Below the pieces are notes generated by a model. The model was not told where the DNA came from and made no database searches. It was given only the letters and a program-made list of their open reading frames with translations. A stretch of DNA of 64,000 nt from Siphonodentalium dalli (Eukaryota; Mollusca; Scaphopoda; Gadilida; Siphonodentaliidae). Positions 1 to 12,000 of this stretch are shown here, piece after piece (the stretch's first letter is position 1; every line of letters starts with the position of its first letter). The translations under genes and the position numbers were made by a program. Location: assembly GCA_032622095.1 (NCBI GenBank), contig CP136065.1:152405577-152469576 (forward strand), written 5' to 3'.

Positions 1-3000
1 AAAGATAGACGAGAGTCGCGGAAAGATAGACGAGAGGCGCGGAAAGATAGAACGAGAGTCGCGGAAAGATAGACGAGAGTCGCGGAAAGATAGACGAGAG
101 GCGCGGAAAGATAGACGAGAGTCGTGGAAAGATAGACGAGAGGCGCGGAAAGATAGACGAGAGGCGCGGAAAGATAGAACGAGAGGCGCGGAAAGATAGA
201 CGAGAGGCGCGGAAAGATAGAACGAGAGGCGCGGAAAGATAGACGAGAGGCGCGGAAAGATAGAACGAGAGGCGCGGAAAGATAGACGAGAGGCGTGGAA
301 AGATAGACGAGAGTCGCGGAAAGATAGACGAGAGTCGCGGAAAGATAGACGAGAGGCGCGGAAAGATAGACGAGAGTCGTGGAAAGATAGACGAGAGGCG
401 CGGAAAGATAGACGAGAGGCGCGGAAAGATAGAACGAGAGGCGCGGAAAGATAGACGAAAGGCGCGGAAAGATAGAACGAGAGTCGCGGAAAGATAGAAC
501 GAGAGGCACGGAAAGATAGAACGAGAGGCGTGGAAAGATAGACGAGAGTCGCGGAAAGATAGACGAGAGGCGCGGAAAGATAGACGAGAGTCGCGGAAAG
601 ATAGACGAGAGTCGCGGAAAGATAGACGAGAGTCGCGGAAAGATAGACGAGAGGCGCGGAAAGATAGACGAGAGGCGCGGAAAGATAGACGAGAGTCGCG
701 GAAAGATAGACGAGAGTCGCGGAAAGATAGACGAGAGGCGCGGAAAGATAGACGAGAGGCGCGGAAAGATAGACGAGAGTCGCGGAAAGATAGACGAGAG
801 GCGTGGAAAGATAGACGAGAGTCGCGGAAAGATAGACGAGAGGCGTGGAAAGATAGACGAGAGGCGCGGAAAGATAGACGAGAGTCGCGGAAAGATAGAC
901 GAGAGGCGTGGAAAGATAGACGAGAGTCGCGGAAAGATAGACGAGAGGCGTGGAAAGATAGACGAGAGTCGCGGAAAGATAGACGAGAGGCGTGGAAAGA
1001 TAGACGAGAGGCGCGGAAAGATAGACGAGAGTCGCGGAAAGATAGACGAGAGTCGTGGAAAGATAGACGAGAGTCGTGGAAAGATAGACGAGAGTCGCGG
1101 AAAGATAGACGAGAGGCGCGGAAAGATAGACGAGAGGCGCGGAAAGATAGACGAGAGTCGCGGAAAGATAGACGAGAGTCGCGGAAAGATAGACGAGAGG
1201 CGCGGAAAGATAGAACGAGAGGCGCGGAAAGATAGACGAGAGGCGCGGAAAGATAGAACGAGAGGCGCGGAAAGATAGACGAGAGGCGCGGAAAGATAGA
1301 ACGAGAGGCGCGGAAAGATAGACGAGAGGCGTGGAAAGATAGACGAGAGTCGCGGAAAGATAGACGAGAGTCGCGGAAAGATAGACGAGAGGCGCGGAAA
1401 GATAGACGAGAGTCGTGGAAAGATAGACGAGAGGCGCGGAAAGATAGACGAGAGGCGCGGAAAGATAGAACGAGAGGCGCGGAAAGATAGACGAGAGGCG
1501 CGGAAAGATAGAACGAGAGTCGCGGAAAGATAGAACGAGAGGCACGGAAAGATAGAACGAGAGGCGTGGAAAGATAGACGAGAGTCGCGGAAAGATAGAC
1601 GAGAGGCGCGGAAAGATAGAACGAGAGTCGCGGAAAGAGAGAACGAGAGGCGCGGAAAGATAGACGAGAGTCGTGGAAAGATAGACGAGAGTCGCGGAAA
1701 GATAGACGAGAGTCGCGGAAAGATAGACGAGAGGCGCGGAAAGATAGAACGAGAGTCGCGGAAAGATAGACGAGAGTCGCGGAAAGATAGACGAGAGGCG
1801 CGGAAAGATAGAACGAGAGTCGCGGAAAGATAGACGAGAGTCGCGGAAAGATAGACGAGAGGCGCGGAAAGATAGACGAGAGTCGTGGAAAGATAGACGA
1901 GAGGCGCGGAAAGATAGACGAGAGGCGCGGAAAGATAGAACGAGAGGCGCGGAAAGATAGACGAGAGGCGCGGAAAGATAGAACGAGAGGCGCGGAAAGA
2001 TAGACGAGAGGCGCGGAAAGATAGAACGAGAGGCGCGGAAAGATAGACGAGAGGCGTGGAAAGATAGACGAGAGTCGCGGAAAGATAGACGAGAGTCGCG
2101 GAAAGATAGACGAGAGGCGCGGAAAGATAGACGAGAGTCGTGGAAAGATAGACGAGAGGCGCGGAAAGATAGACGAGAGGCGCGGAAAGATAGAACGAGA
2201 GGCGCGGAAAGATAGACGAAAGGCGCGGAAAGATAGAACGAGAGTCGCGGAAAGATAGAACGAGAGGCACGGAAAGATAGAACGAGAGGCGTGGAAAGAT
2301 AGACGAGAGTCGCGGAAAGATAGACGAGAGGCGCGGAAAGATAGACGAGAGTCGCGGAAAGATAGACGAGAGTCGCGGAAAGATAGACGAGAGTCGCGGA
2401 AAGATAGACGAGAGGCGCGGAAAGATAGACGAGAGGCGCGGAAAGATAGACGAGAGTCGCGGAAAGATAGACGAGAGTCGCGGAAAGATAGACGAGAGGC
2501 GCGGAAAGATAGACGAGAGGCGCGGAAAGATAGACGAGAGTCGCGGAAAGATAGACGAGAGGCGTGGAAAGATAGACGAGAGTCGCGGAAAGATAGACGA
2601 GAGGCGTGGAAAGATAGACGAGAGGCGCGGAAAGATAGACGAGAGTCGCGGAAAGATAGACGAGAGGCGTGGAAAGATAGACGAGAGTCGCGGAAAGATA
2701 GACGAGAGGCGTGGAAAGATAGACGAGAGTCGCGGAAAGATAGACGAGAGGCGTGGAAAGATAGACGAGAGGCGCGGAAAGATAGACGAGAGTCGCGGAA
2801 AGATAGACGAGAGTCGTGGAAAGATAGACGATAGGCGCGGAAAGATAGACGAGAGGCGCGGAAAGATAGACGAGAGTCGCGGAAAGATAGACGAGAGGCG
2901 TGGAAAGATAGACGAGAGTCGCGGAAAGATAGACGAGAGGCGTGGAAAGATAGACGAGAGTCGCGGAAAGATAGACGAGAGGCGTGGAAAGATAGACGAG

Positions 3001-4925
3001 AGGCGCGGAAAGATAGACGAGAGGCGCGGAAAGATAGACGAGAGGCGCGGAAAGATAGAACGAGAGGCGCGGAAAGATAGACGAGAGTCGCGGAAAGATA
3101 GACGAGAGTCGCGGAAAGATAGACGAGAGGCGCGGAAAGATAGACGAGAGTCGTGGAAAGATAGACGAGAGGCGCGGAAAGATAGACGAGAGGCGCGGAA
3201 AGATAGAACGAGAGGCGCGGAAAGATAGACGAGAGGCGTGGAAAGATAGACGAGAGGCGCGGAAAGATAGACGAGAGGCGCGGAAAGATAGACGAGAGGC
3301 GCGGAAAGATAGAACGAGAGGCGCGGAAAGATAGACGAGAGGCGCGGAAAGATAGAACGAGAGTCGCGGAAAGATAGACGAGAGGCGTGGAAAGATAGAC
3401 GAGAGGCGTGGAAAGATAGACGAGAGGCGCGGAAAGATAGAACGAGAGGCGCAGAAAGACAGAAAGAGAGGCGCGGAAAGATAGAACGAGAGGCGCGGAA
3501 AGATAGAACGAGAGGCGTGGAAAGAAAGAACGAGAGGCGCGGAAAGATAGAACGAGAGGCGCGGAATGATAGAACGAGAGGCGCGGAAAGATAGAACGAG
3601 AGGCGCGGAAAGATAGAACGAGAGGCGCGGAAAGATAGAACGAGAGGCGTGGAAAGAAAGAACGAGAGGCGCGGAATGATAGAACGAGAGGCGCGGAAAG
3701 ATAAAACGAGAGGCGCGGAAAGATAGAACGAGAGACGCGGAAAGATAGAACGAGAGTCGCGGAATGATAGAACGAGAGTCGCGGAAAAGATAGAACGAGA
3801 GGCGCGGAAAGATAGAACGAGAGGCACGGAAAGATAGAACGAGAGGTGCGGAAAGATAGATCGAGAGGCGCGGAAAGATAGAACGAGAGACGCGGAAAGA
3901 TAGAACGAGAGGCACGGAAAGATAGAACGAGAGGTGCGGAAAGATAGATCGAGAGGCGCGGAAAGATAGAACGAGAGGTGCGGAAAGATAGATCGAGAGG
4001 CGCGGAAAGATAGAACGAGAGACGCGGAAAGATAGAACGAGAGGCACGGAAAGATAGAACGAGAGGTGCGGAAAGATAGAACGAGAGGCACGGAAAGATA
4101 GAACGAGAGGTGCGGAAAGATAGATCGAGAGGCGCGGAAAGATAGAACGAGAGGTGCGGAAAGATAGATCGAGAGGCGCGGAAAGATAGAACGAGAGACG
4201 CGGAAAGATAGAACGAGAGGCGCGGAAAGATAGAACGAGAGTCGCGGAAAGATAGAACGAGAGGCACGGAAAGATAGAACGAGAGGTGCGGAAAGATAGA
4301 TCGAGAGGCGCGGAAAGATAGAACGAGAGGCGCGGAAAGATAGAACGAGAGACGCGGAAAGATAGAACGAGAGGCACGGAAAGACAGAAAGAGAGGCGCG
4401 TAAAGATAGAAAGAGAGCCACGGAGATAGAACGAGGGGCGCGGAAAGATAGAACGAGATGCGCGGAAAGATAGAACGAGAGGCGCGGAAAGACAGAAAGA
4501 GAGGCGCGTAAAGATAGAAAGAGAGCCACGGAGATAGAACGAGGGGCGCGGATAGATAGAAAGAGAGGCGCGGAAAGATAGAATGAGAGGCGCGGAAAGA
4601 CAGAAAGAGAGGCGCGTAAAGATAGAAAGAGAGGCGCGGAGATAGAACGAGGGGCCCGGAAAGATAGAACGAGAGGCACGGAAAGATAGAACGAGAGGCG
4701 CGGAAAGATAGAACGAGGGGCATGGAAAGATAGAACGAGAGGCGCGGAAAGATAGAACGAGAGGCGCGGAAAGATAGAACGAGAGGCGCGGAAAGATAGA
4801 ACGAGGGGCCCGGAAAGATAGAACGAGGGGTTCGGAAAGATAGAACGAGAGGCGTGGACAGATAGAACGAGTGGCACGGAAAGATAGAACGAGAAGCACG
4901 GAAAGATAGAACGAGAGGCGCGGAC
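1..4925. repeat. 21/22-bp minisatellite array with higher-order duplication
   Basis: This is an uninterrupted array of a 21-bp unit (aaagatagacgagagtcgcg plus one g) and a 22-bp variant with an extra a (gatagaacgag). Common variants are gagtcg/gaggcg and cgcgg/cgtgg/cacgg. The first 3.4 kb is mainly 21-bp units of very similar sequence. From about 3.4 kb onward 22-bp units dominate and divergence rises (gatcgag, cagaaagag, gggg variants). Bases 1-130 recur exactly from 1762, and marker units such as gaggcacgg recur at 505, 1541 and 2266, so there is a higher-order period of 1761 bp with shorter internal duplications. The array contains no ATG on the plus strand, and the 22-bp units shift the frame, so I infer no protein. 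It continues beyond the left edge of the window. Confidence 0.98.
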
Positions 4926-6141
4926 TTTCCCAAATGAGAAAATTGAAATATCTTCTTAACCGTCAGACTCTCGAAATATTATATTTATCTCACGTCCGTC
5001 CATTAATGGAGTATGCTAGTTGTGTATGGTTTGGAGCACCTGACTATCTATTAAAAAGACTAGATGATATACAAATCGAAGCTGCACGTATAGTTACAGG
5101 TTGTATAAAATCGGTCCCCCATGATAGGTTGCTCTTTGAACTCGGATGGGAGAAGCTGGAAAGTAGGCGGTATGTTAAACGAATGAGTATATTTTACAAT
5201 ATTGCAAACGGCAAAGCCCCCGCCTACTTAACTCAGCTTCTTCCGTCAAAGGTTAAGGATAAATGTGATTACGAACTGAGAAATGCATCAAATTTAAATC
5301 GTCCCATTTCAAATAGCAAAAGAACAGATAAAACTTTCTTCCCCACATGCGTTATGGATTGGAACAAATTGGATGAAAAAAAAGAAAGAAACATTCCACT
5401 CGATAGGTTCAAGAAAGCACTAGTAACTAAGCCATTAAAACCACCAACATATTTTTCATATGGTAAACGGCTATTGAACATCCTTCATTGTAAACTGAGG
5501 TGTGAATGTAGTAATCTACAAGCTGATAAACTTCAAAATTATATAGCAATTTCTGCTACATGTAGATGTGGACATTCTGTAGAAAATGCTTTCCACTATT
5601 TTTTTGAATGCCACCTACACTTTGAAGAAAGAATTACACTTCGTAATAATCTTCTGCGCTTTAATATACATTCAGTTAAAACACTAATATTTGGGGACCC
5701 GAACTTAAAACAATTAGAAAATGAACATATCTTTAAAGCTGTGCAAAATTACTTACGAGATACAACTCAAGAGGAAAATCCGACAAAGTTCTATTAAGAC
5801 GCTCGCATCATTTGAATGCAAATTGTAAAAATGTTAACAATGCACCTTGAGGTACATGTATCACATTTAAAACAGCTATTTGAAATCATTATTGAAATTA
5901 TTTAGAATTGGTGGGGTGGTGAGACTATACAGACTATTTTTCAAATAATATACAATGATATACTGTATGTATACACTTGTAAATATGTTATACCTATTGT
6001 GTTGACAACCCCAATTATTATGTATCAGTGTTATAACGGCAATTGGGAGAGGGGGTTATGTATAAGTGGATCGCACTTGTCCTCCAATCCCAATGCCAAT
6101 CTGTATTGTTATATACTTATTGGTAATAAATATGTTTAAAC
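4926..6141 (+). mobile_element. 5'-truncated non-LTR retrotransposon (LINE) inserted in the minisatellite
   Basis: Unique sequence abruptly replaces the minisatellite after ...gagaggcgcgg and ends in an AT-rich tail (gtaataaatatgtttaaa), after which the minisatellite resumes with cctgagaggcgcgg. Inside are the C-terminal part of a LINE reverse transcriptase ORF (4934-5797) and about 340 bp of 3' UTR. Truncation at the 5' end is typical of target-primed reverse transcription. The 11 bases gagaggcgcgg occur on both sides and could be the target-site duplication, but they are also part of the satellite unit, so the duplication cannot be proved here. Confidence 0.9.
4934..5797 (+). pseudogene. 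LINE reverse transcriptase, C-terminal fragment
   Basis: The 287-residue open frame matches the C-terminal region that follows the reverse transcriptase core in CR1/Jockey-like LINEs. It begins in the thumb/connection region (YLSHVRPLMEYASCVWFG, then the IQIEAARIVTG signature) and ends with a Cys/His cluster of the form C-x-CG-x5-NAFHYFFEC, the presumed zinc knuckle. The fingers, the palm with the YADD motif and the upstream endonuclease are absent because the element is 5'-truncated. The ATG at 4934 is therefore an internal Met, not a genuine start. The frame itself has no stops, which suggests a fairly recent insertion. No promoter is visible. Confidence 0.88.
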
Positions 6142-6376
6142 CTGAGAGGCGCGGAAAGATAGAACGAGGGGTGCTGACAGATAGAACGAGAGGCGCGGAA
6201 AGATAGAACGAGAGGCGTGGAAAGATAGAACGAGGGGTGCGGACAGATAGAACGAGAGGCGCGGAAAGATAGAACGAGAGTCGCGGAATGATAGAACGAG
6301 AGGAGCTGACAGATAGAACGAGGGGCGCGGAAAGATAGAACGAGGGGTACGGACAGATAAAACGAGAGGCGCGGCG
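6142..6376. repeat. minisatellite, right-hand remainder
   Basis: These are about ten more copies of the same 22-bp unit found at 1-4925, with gagctgacag and ggggtgcgg variants. They lie directly after the LINE tail, which shows that the LINE split one array. The copies are more diverged than those at the left end of the window, consistent with the edge of an array. Confidence 0.95.
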
Positions 6377-7405
6377 CCGAGTGCTATCCTTCCGTGATGT
6401 CACATTACACGTTACCCGTCATAGAATCCGTGCATTTAAAAAAATACAGGCTTACAGGATTTATTTAGGCACATACATGGTTTGTTTTGTCATGTGTGAT
6501 GATGCATTATTTTACAGTTCCGGTTTCATGGTTGAGGCGAACGTCATTTAGTGTAAACATATTTTTATTTCGAAATCCAAAAAATAACATAATATACAGA
6601 TTGACACATATATACAAAACAGAAGAGTTAAGGTTGAGGCGAACGTCATTTACGTTCCATACGGATTTGTAAATACGGAACAGCAATAACACTGTAATTT
6701 TAGGAACAAGCGTGTAATAAAATGTACTCCGCAAGACAAGAACGTAAACCAAACGGTTAAATTTAAACATGCAAGCTATCTATATCAACCGGAATGGGTG
6801 TTTTGGTCAGTCAGATTAAAGTAGGCTTCGATCCATATTGGGATGTGATTTTGATCACAATTCTCTATACGAAAGCACCGGTTCTGTTTTGAGAACTGGC
6901 CGGATTGCAAATTTACGTTTGCAGAACAGTCTATATATTTCCTCTTTCATATAGCTTGACATGCTGTTCGAAAAGATCGATTTATAAAATGAGAAGATAA
7001 TTATACCCATAAGTCACGTGGGCCGTTTGGACCAAGTTACTTGAAATAGCACACTATTGGTGGACCAAGAACGTTACTGGAACCTGGGTCTAAAAACAAT
7101 ATACTTTACACATAATATTGGTTGGAAAATTTAATTGTATATTAGAGCTATCAGAACCTATTTTCTCAGTCTGAAAATTCCAACTATTTTCCTCATCAAT
7201 CGATCGGTCTATGAAATAATTTGTGAAATCCAATTGAAAACGTTACGACATTGACTGAAAGAAAATCAGCGGCCCCTTCCCACTCAATGTCGCCTCGTTC
7301 CTGATGAAAGCTACTGATTATCCAGAGGCCCATCGTCTCCATAGCGGTAAGTATAATGCCGGGCAATATAAAGCGAATACAAATAACAATTTCTTTATAT
7401 AGCAT
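6377..7405. other. no gene seen
   Basis: This is AT-rich sequence with short scattered open frames only. One 21-base direct repeat (ggttgaggcgaacgtcattt and one more base) occurs at about 6532 and 6633. No exon, RNA gene or complete element is recognised. Confidence 0.5.
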
Positions 7406-8275
7406 ACTAGCCGATGAGCCCGACGTTGTCCGGGCTATTCGAAAACCAAATTTCAAGTCGATAGCTCAACCCGTTTTCGAGATCTGGTCTGCGCATGCGC
7501 GAAGCTGGCGTCGCACGGGCTCGGCGACCCGATAAAATTCGTATCCGAGGCAAGATACATTCACATAGCAAATTTCAAGTCGATAGCTCCACCCGTTTCC
7601 GAGATCTCGTCTGCGCATGCGCGAAGCGGGCGCCGCACGGGCTCGCCAATACGATAACGACGACCGGCTGGTCAAACTACACACACGTACCAAGTTTCGT
7701 CCCGATCGGTCGAGAATCGTAGATTTGTATCAATGACAGACAAACAAACAGAGGTCTTCAAAATATATATGAGACTAGCCGATGAGCCCGATGTTGTCCG
7801 GGCTAGTCAAAAACCAAATTTCAAGTCGATAGCTCCACCCGTTTCCGAGATCTGGTCTGCGCATGCGCGAAGCTGGCGTCGCACGGGCTCGGCGACCCGA
7901 TAAAATTCGTATCCGGGGCAATATACATTCACATAGCAAATTTCAAGTAGATAGCTCCACCCGTTTCCGATATCTCGTCTGCGCATGCGCGAAGCTAGCG
8001 TCGCACGGGCTCGGCGACCCGATAAAATTCGCATCCGGGGCAAGATACATTCACATACCAAATTTCAAGTCGATAGCTCCACCCGTTTCCGAGATCTCGT
8101 CTGCGCATGCGCGAAGCGGGCGCCGCACGGGCTCGCCAATACGACAACGTCGACCGCCTGGTCAAACTACACACACGTACCAAGTTTCGTCCCGATCGGT
8201 GGAGAATCGTAGATTTGTATTAATGACAGACAGACATACAGACAGACAGACAGAGGTCTTCAAAATATATATGAG
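7406..8275. repeat. two copies of a composite repeat with 122-bp internal units
   Basis: Two copies begin with actagccgatgagcccga (or a close variant) and end in a GACA microsatellite followed by aggtcttcaaaatatata. Copy one (about 7406-7772) has two internal 122-bp units, whose aaatttcaagtcga starts are at 7448 and 7570. Copy two (about 7773-8275) has three, at 7816, 7938 and 8060. Every unit carries the palindrome TGCGCATGCGC. The open frames over this stretch on both strands are by-products of the 122-bp periodicity. The element class is not recognised; it has no clear terminal inverted repeat, and SINE-like or Helitron-like origins are possible. Confidence 0.85.
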
Positions 8276-8347
8276 ATATATAAATTTTGTTGCAGTTGGC
8301 TCACCATACATTACCAGTCGATGTGCTGAATTCTACCCGTGAAAAAG

Positions 8348-8409
8348 TTTGCGATTACAAAACGTGTACCGGTACCCGTATATATGCGTACCGGTTTGAA
8401 ATCGCAAAC
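8348..8409. repeat. short imperfect palindrome
   Basis: The sequence gtttgcgattacaaa pairs with tttgaaatcgcaaac, and the inner gtaccggtacc and gtaccggt motifs also pair. It lies between the 122-bp repeats and the 16-bp minisatellite. Its function is unknown. Confidence 0.6.
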
Positions 8410-8433
8410 TCGCTACTATCTGGCGATAGTGAG

Positions 8434-8806
8434 TTAGTCCGAGGGTTCAATAGTCCGAGGGTTCAATAGTCCGAGGGTTCAATGGTCCGAGGGTTCAATA
8501 GTCCGAGGGTTCAATTGTCCGATGGTTCGATAGTCCGAGAGTTCGATAGTATGTGGGTTGGTGTAAAGCGCACAGACCGAGTGTTCAATAGTCCGAGGGT
8601 TCGATAGTGCGAGGGTTCGATAGTCCGAGGGTTCAATATTCCGAGGGTTCGATAGTCCGAGGGCTCGATTGTCCGTGGGTTTTTGTAAAGCGGCACAGAC
8701 CGAGGGTTCAATAGTCCGAGGGTTCGATAGTCCGAGGGTTCGATAGTCCGATGGTTCGATAGTCCGAGGGTTCAATAGTTCGAGGGTTCGAGGGTTCGAT
8801 AGTCCG
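8434..8806. repeat. 16-bp minisatellite (tccgagggttcgatag)
   Basis: About twenty units of tccgagggttcaatag / tccgagggttcgatag are broken twice by a related spacer (gtgggttggtgtaaagcgcacagaccga and gtgggtttttgtaaagcggcacagaccga; each quoted only as a type). An inverted block of the same family lies at 16893-17046. The open frames on the minus strand (poly PRTIEPSDYRTL type) arise from the repeat and are not considered genes. Confidence 0.95.
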
Positions 8807-8815
8807 ATGATCCTA

Positions 8816-10395
8816 TAGATGCAGCGGGGTTTTGTGTCACACTTCCAAATTTGGTGAACTTTTCAACAGCTGGAAGGCAATATACATGTATCAGGGTTGT
8901 ATAATCACAAAAGTCAAATACAGATTGTACGTATTCACGTATGACAGGTCAAATTTATACAAATTGCAGTGATCATGCATTGCACCTTTGTGCATGTGTA
9001 TATATGAACATAAAGACATTTCAAACTTTTAAAACATGTCGCTTTCTAGCGGTACCTCATTCCAATATACGCCACCAAAATTCTTGCCCCTTTGTTAAAC
9101 TCGCGTTTCAAGGGCACGATTCTTGTTAAATGTCGCGCTAAATGAGACTTAACTTATGAGAAAGCAAAGACGTCATTTTGCCTCCACTGTCTCTCATAAT
9201 TGAAAAATCGTGCGACTTGTAAACTGTATACAATCACGTGATCGGTGTACGGGTATGATACTTCCGGGTTCGTTTGCCAGCATATTTTTGACAGCAGGTT
9301 TGTCTATTTTTTGTGCTCCTACTTCGCTCTTTGAAGTCTCATTGATTATTCCTTATCTTAATTGTGGTGAGTTATATCTGACAACTTGGACATACACACT
9401 GCGTAACTACAAATTCGCGAAAATCCAATTTTAATGTTGAGAAAAATAACGCGAATTACCATTTTGACCACTTCAATGTGTAACTATTGCATTTTAAAAT
9501 AAAATCAGACCTCGTATTGGCAGCTGTTGGGAAGCGTAAACAGACCATCGTCCATTGGTGTGTCAGTCTTATTGATGGTCAACAAATGACGAATATATAT
9601 GCACCATGTTTTCAAGACGGTGACCTGCTGAAGTTGTACGGTACGGGTTGGAGGCCAAATCTGGTAGATAGTATATTTGTCAAAATACAATTTAACTGAA
9701 AATAATGAAATAGACAGATATATGCCGGCATCTTACCGGGATTCAATTCAATTCAAATTTATTGGTATTCTGATCATCAAAATAGATTTAACAGAAACAT
9801 AATTATTGCAGATATCGATGCAAGTATATATATTTTTTGCATGGATGCACATTTGGATATAATATATTTGTGTATAGCAATAGTGTATTGATCTGTATAT
9901 AATTATATTTATATTTATCTAATAGATATATAGGGTTATTGTTATTGAGTTCGGCGTTATTGGTTACGTGTTCGATCAATGGATATGGATTTTGAATGGT
10001 CTAAGTGATTAAGCCTCAAGAGGAATCAGATTGTAGTACTTGTAGCGCTTATCAAATAACTGGATTGACGTGGCCTTTATTTAAGGCCGTCTTCCTGACA
10101 ACCCCTTTAATGAATAGTATATATGCATGTGTATCTTGCTGATAAGCATGTCGCTGGTGTTATGCATGGGTTATTAGTGTATGTTTACTTTCACATACAC
10201 ATACTGTAAAATGACATAACGCAAGTCAATTGCTGCACAGGTTATCACACATTTGCGTATGAATTTATCTGTATGGGTGATAAAACACAACAGCTAGATT
10301 ATAAGATAATGTTTGTACACATGGGATCATGTTTACAAACCAATCTGACGCCAGGTGATTTTGGGGCTGCATGCATGGTGTGAGATGGACTCTCA
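8816..10395. other. no gene seen; possible LINE tail
   Basis: No coding exon is recognised. At 9738-9760 the run attcaattcaattcaaattt resembles the 3' terminus of CR1-like LINEs read on the minus strand, so a very short LINE remnant may end here. The sequence at 10189-10219 is one arm of a perfect 31-bp inverted pair (mate at 14161-14191). Confidence 0.4.
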
Positions 10396-10399
10396 GGGA

Positions 10400-12000
10400 A
10401 ATTCACGCCTTGATTTAAGGAATATGATGGTGCGGTTTAAATATGTCAAGAGTGGCGCCGTTCGAGTCAGGGTTGCACTGAAGGGGAGAGGGGCACCAAA
10501 ATTAATAAGCTAAGTTTAGCGCCGAGGGAACATCTAGATGGCACCAAACGGTCTACTAGGGGTATCATTTTACGAGAAGGTTAATGGTGCGGGTTAGAAT
10601 ATTCTAAAGTGACGCCGTTGTCAGGATCAGAAAAGGTGGAGGGGTAGAAAATGTTTGCCGCCGATTGCCACGTAACTTTCATATAATCATTCCCATGCTA
10701 TGAGGAATCTAATGGTGTTGTTTAAATATGTCAAACGTGGCGCCATTCACGTCAGGGATGCACGGAAGGGGAGAGGAGCATCAACATTGATAAAACTAAT
10801 TTTAGCGCCGATTTCCACCAAATTGATATATATTCTTCTCCATGATAAAAGGAATCTAACTGTGCGATTTAAAGACACCAAATTGCTGTCGTTTGGATGA
10901 GAGATTGTGAGAGGCGCACTCGATTTGATAAGAATGGGTTTAGTCGCCGATTGCCACCACACTTATACAATATCATCCCCATGGCATGAGGAGTCTAATG
11001 TTGTGGCTTAAATCTGTCAAAAGTGGCGTCATTCGAGTCAGGGTTGAGCTGAAAGGCAGAGGGGCACAACAATTGATACGCAATAATGTTAGCGCCAATT
11101 TCCACCGTAGTGATACGCATTCTTATCCATAATACGAGGAGTCTGATCGTGTGATTTAAAGACGCCATGTAGGTGCTGTTTGGGTGAGAGATGGGGGTTA
11201 GTGGGCACTAAATTTGATCAAAATTGGTTTATCAAACTTATCAATAATCATTTCCATGATATCAGGAGTCTAATTGTGTGTTTAAGGATGTCACAAGCTG
11301 CTGTCACAAGTGGGGCCATTCAAGTCAGGATGCACAGAGGGTGAGAGGAACACAAAACAGATGAACAATATGTTTAGCGCTGATTTCCACCAGATTGATA
11401 CATATTCTCAGTGATACGAGAAATCTAATCGTGTGGTTTAGATACGCCAAATTGATGCCGTTTGGGTTGATAAAAAAAATTGTGTAGTCGCCGATTAGCA
11501 CCAAACTTACAAATATTTATCTCCATGATATCAGAAGTCTAATTGTGTGGTTTAAAGATGTCAAAAGTGGTGCCATTCGAGACAGGAATCCACAGAGGGT
11601 GAGAGAGAAACAGAAATGGATAAACAATATGTTTAGCGCCGATTTCCACCAGACTGAAACATATTCTTCTCCGTGATACGAGGAATCTAATTGTGTGGTT
11701 TAAATACGCCAAATTGGTGCCGTTTGGGTGAGATATGGGGGCCCTAAATTGATACGAATTTGCATACTCGCCAATTTTTACCAATTTTATATATATTCAT
11801 CTCCATAATGAGTCTAAGTTTGTGGTTTAATGATGTCAAATGTGGCGCCGCTTGAGTCCGACATAGGGACGGGCAGGTCACCACAACTGATAGAAATATG
11901 TTTAGTGCCAATTAACATCAAATTCATACACGTTATTCTCAAATGATACCAGGAATCAAATCGTGCTTGTTAAAAACGTCAAAGTTGGTGCCTATATATA
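10400..12000. repeat. degenerate satellite, alternating ~140-bp monomers
   Basis: The phrase gtgtggtttaaa recurs at about 10430, 10713, 10862, 11002, 11152, 11276, 11432, 11545, 11695, 11823 and 11970. It is followed alternately by type A (tgtcaaaagtggcgccattc) and type B (cgccaaattggtgccgtttg). Spacing is 113-156 bp, so the basic higher-order unit is an A-B dimer of about 280 bp. Conserved phrases between them are tttagcgccgatttccacca and atattcttctccatgatac. Copies are strongly diverged, so the array is old. No convincing coding function is seen. Confidence 0.85.

Noticed and set aside
1-4925. Possible CRISPR array (regular short repeats)
   Set aside because: Units are contiguous without unique spacers, and the genome is eukaryotic; it is a minisatellite.
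6056-6403. 115-codon minus frame rich in Ser/Arg/Leu
   Set aside because: It is the minisatellite read on the minus strand; periodic peptide only.
7495-8342. Several 60-159 codon frames on both strands over the 122-bp repeat
   Set aside because: They repeat with the DNA period, have no domain, and are explained by the GC-rich repeat.
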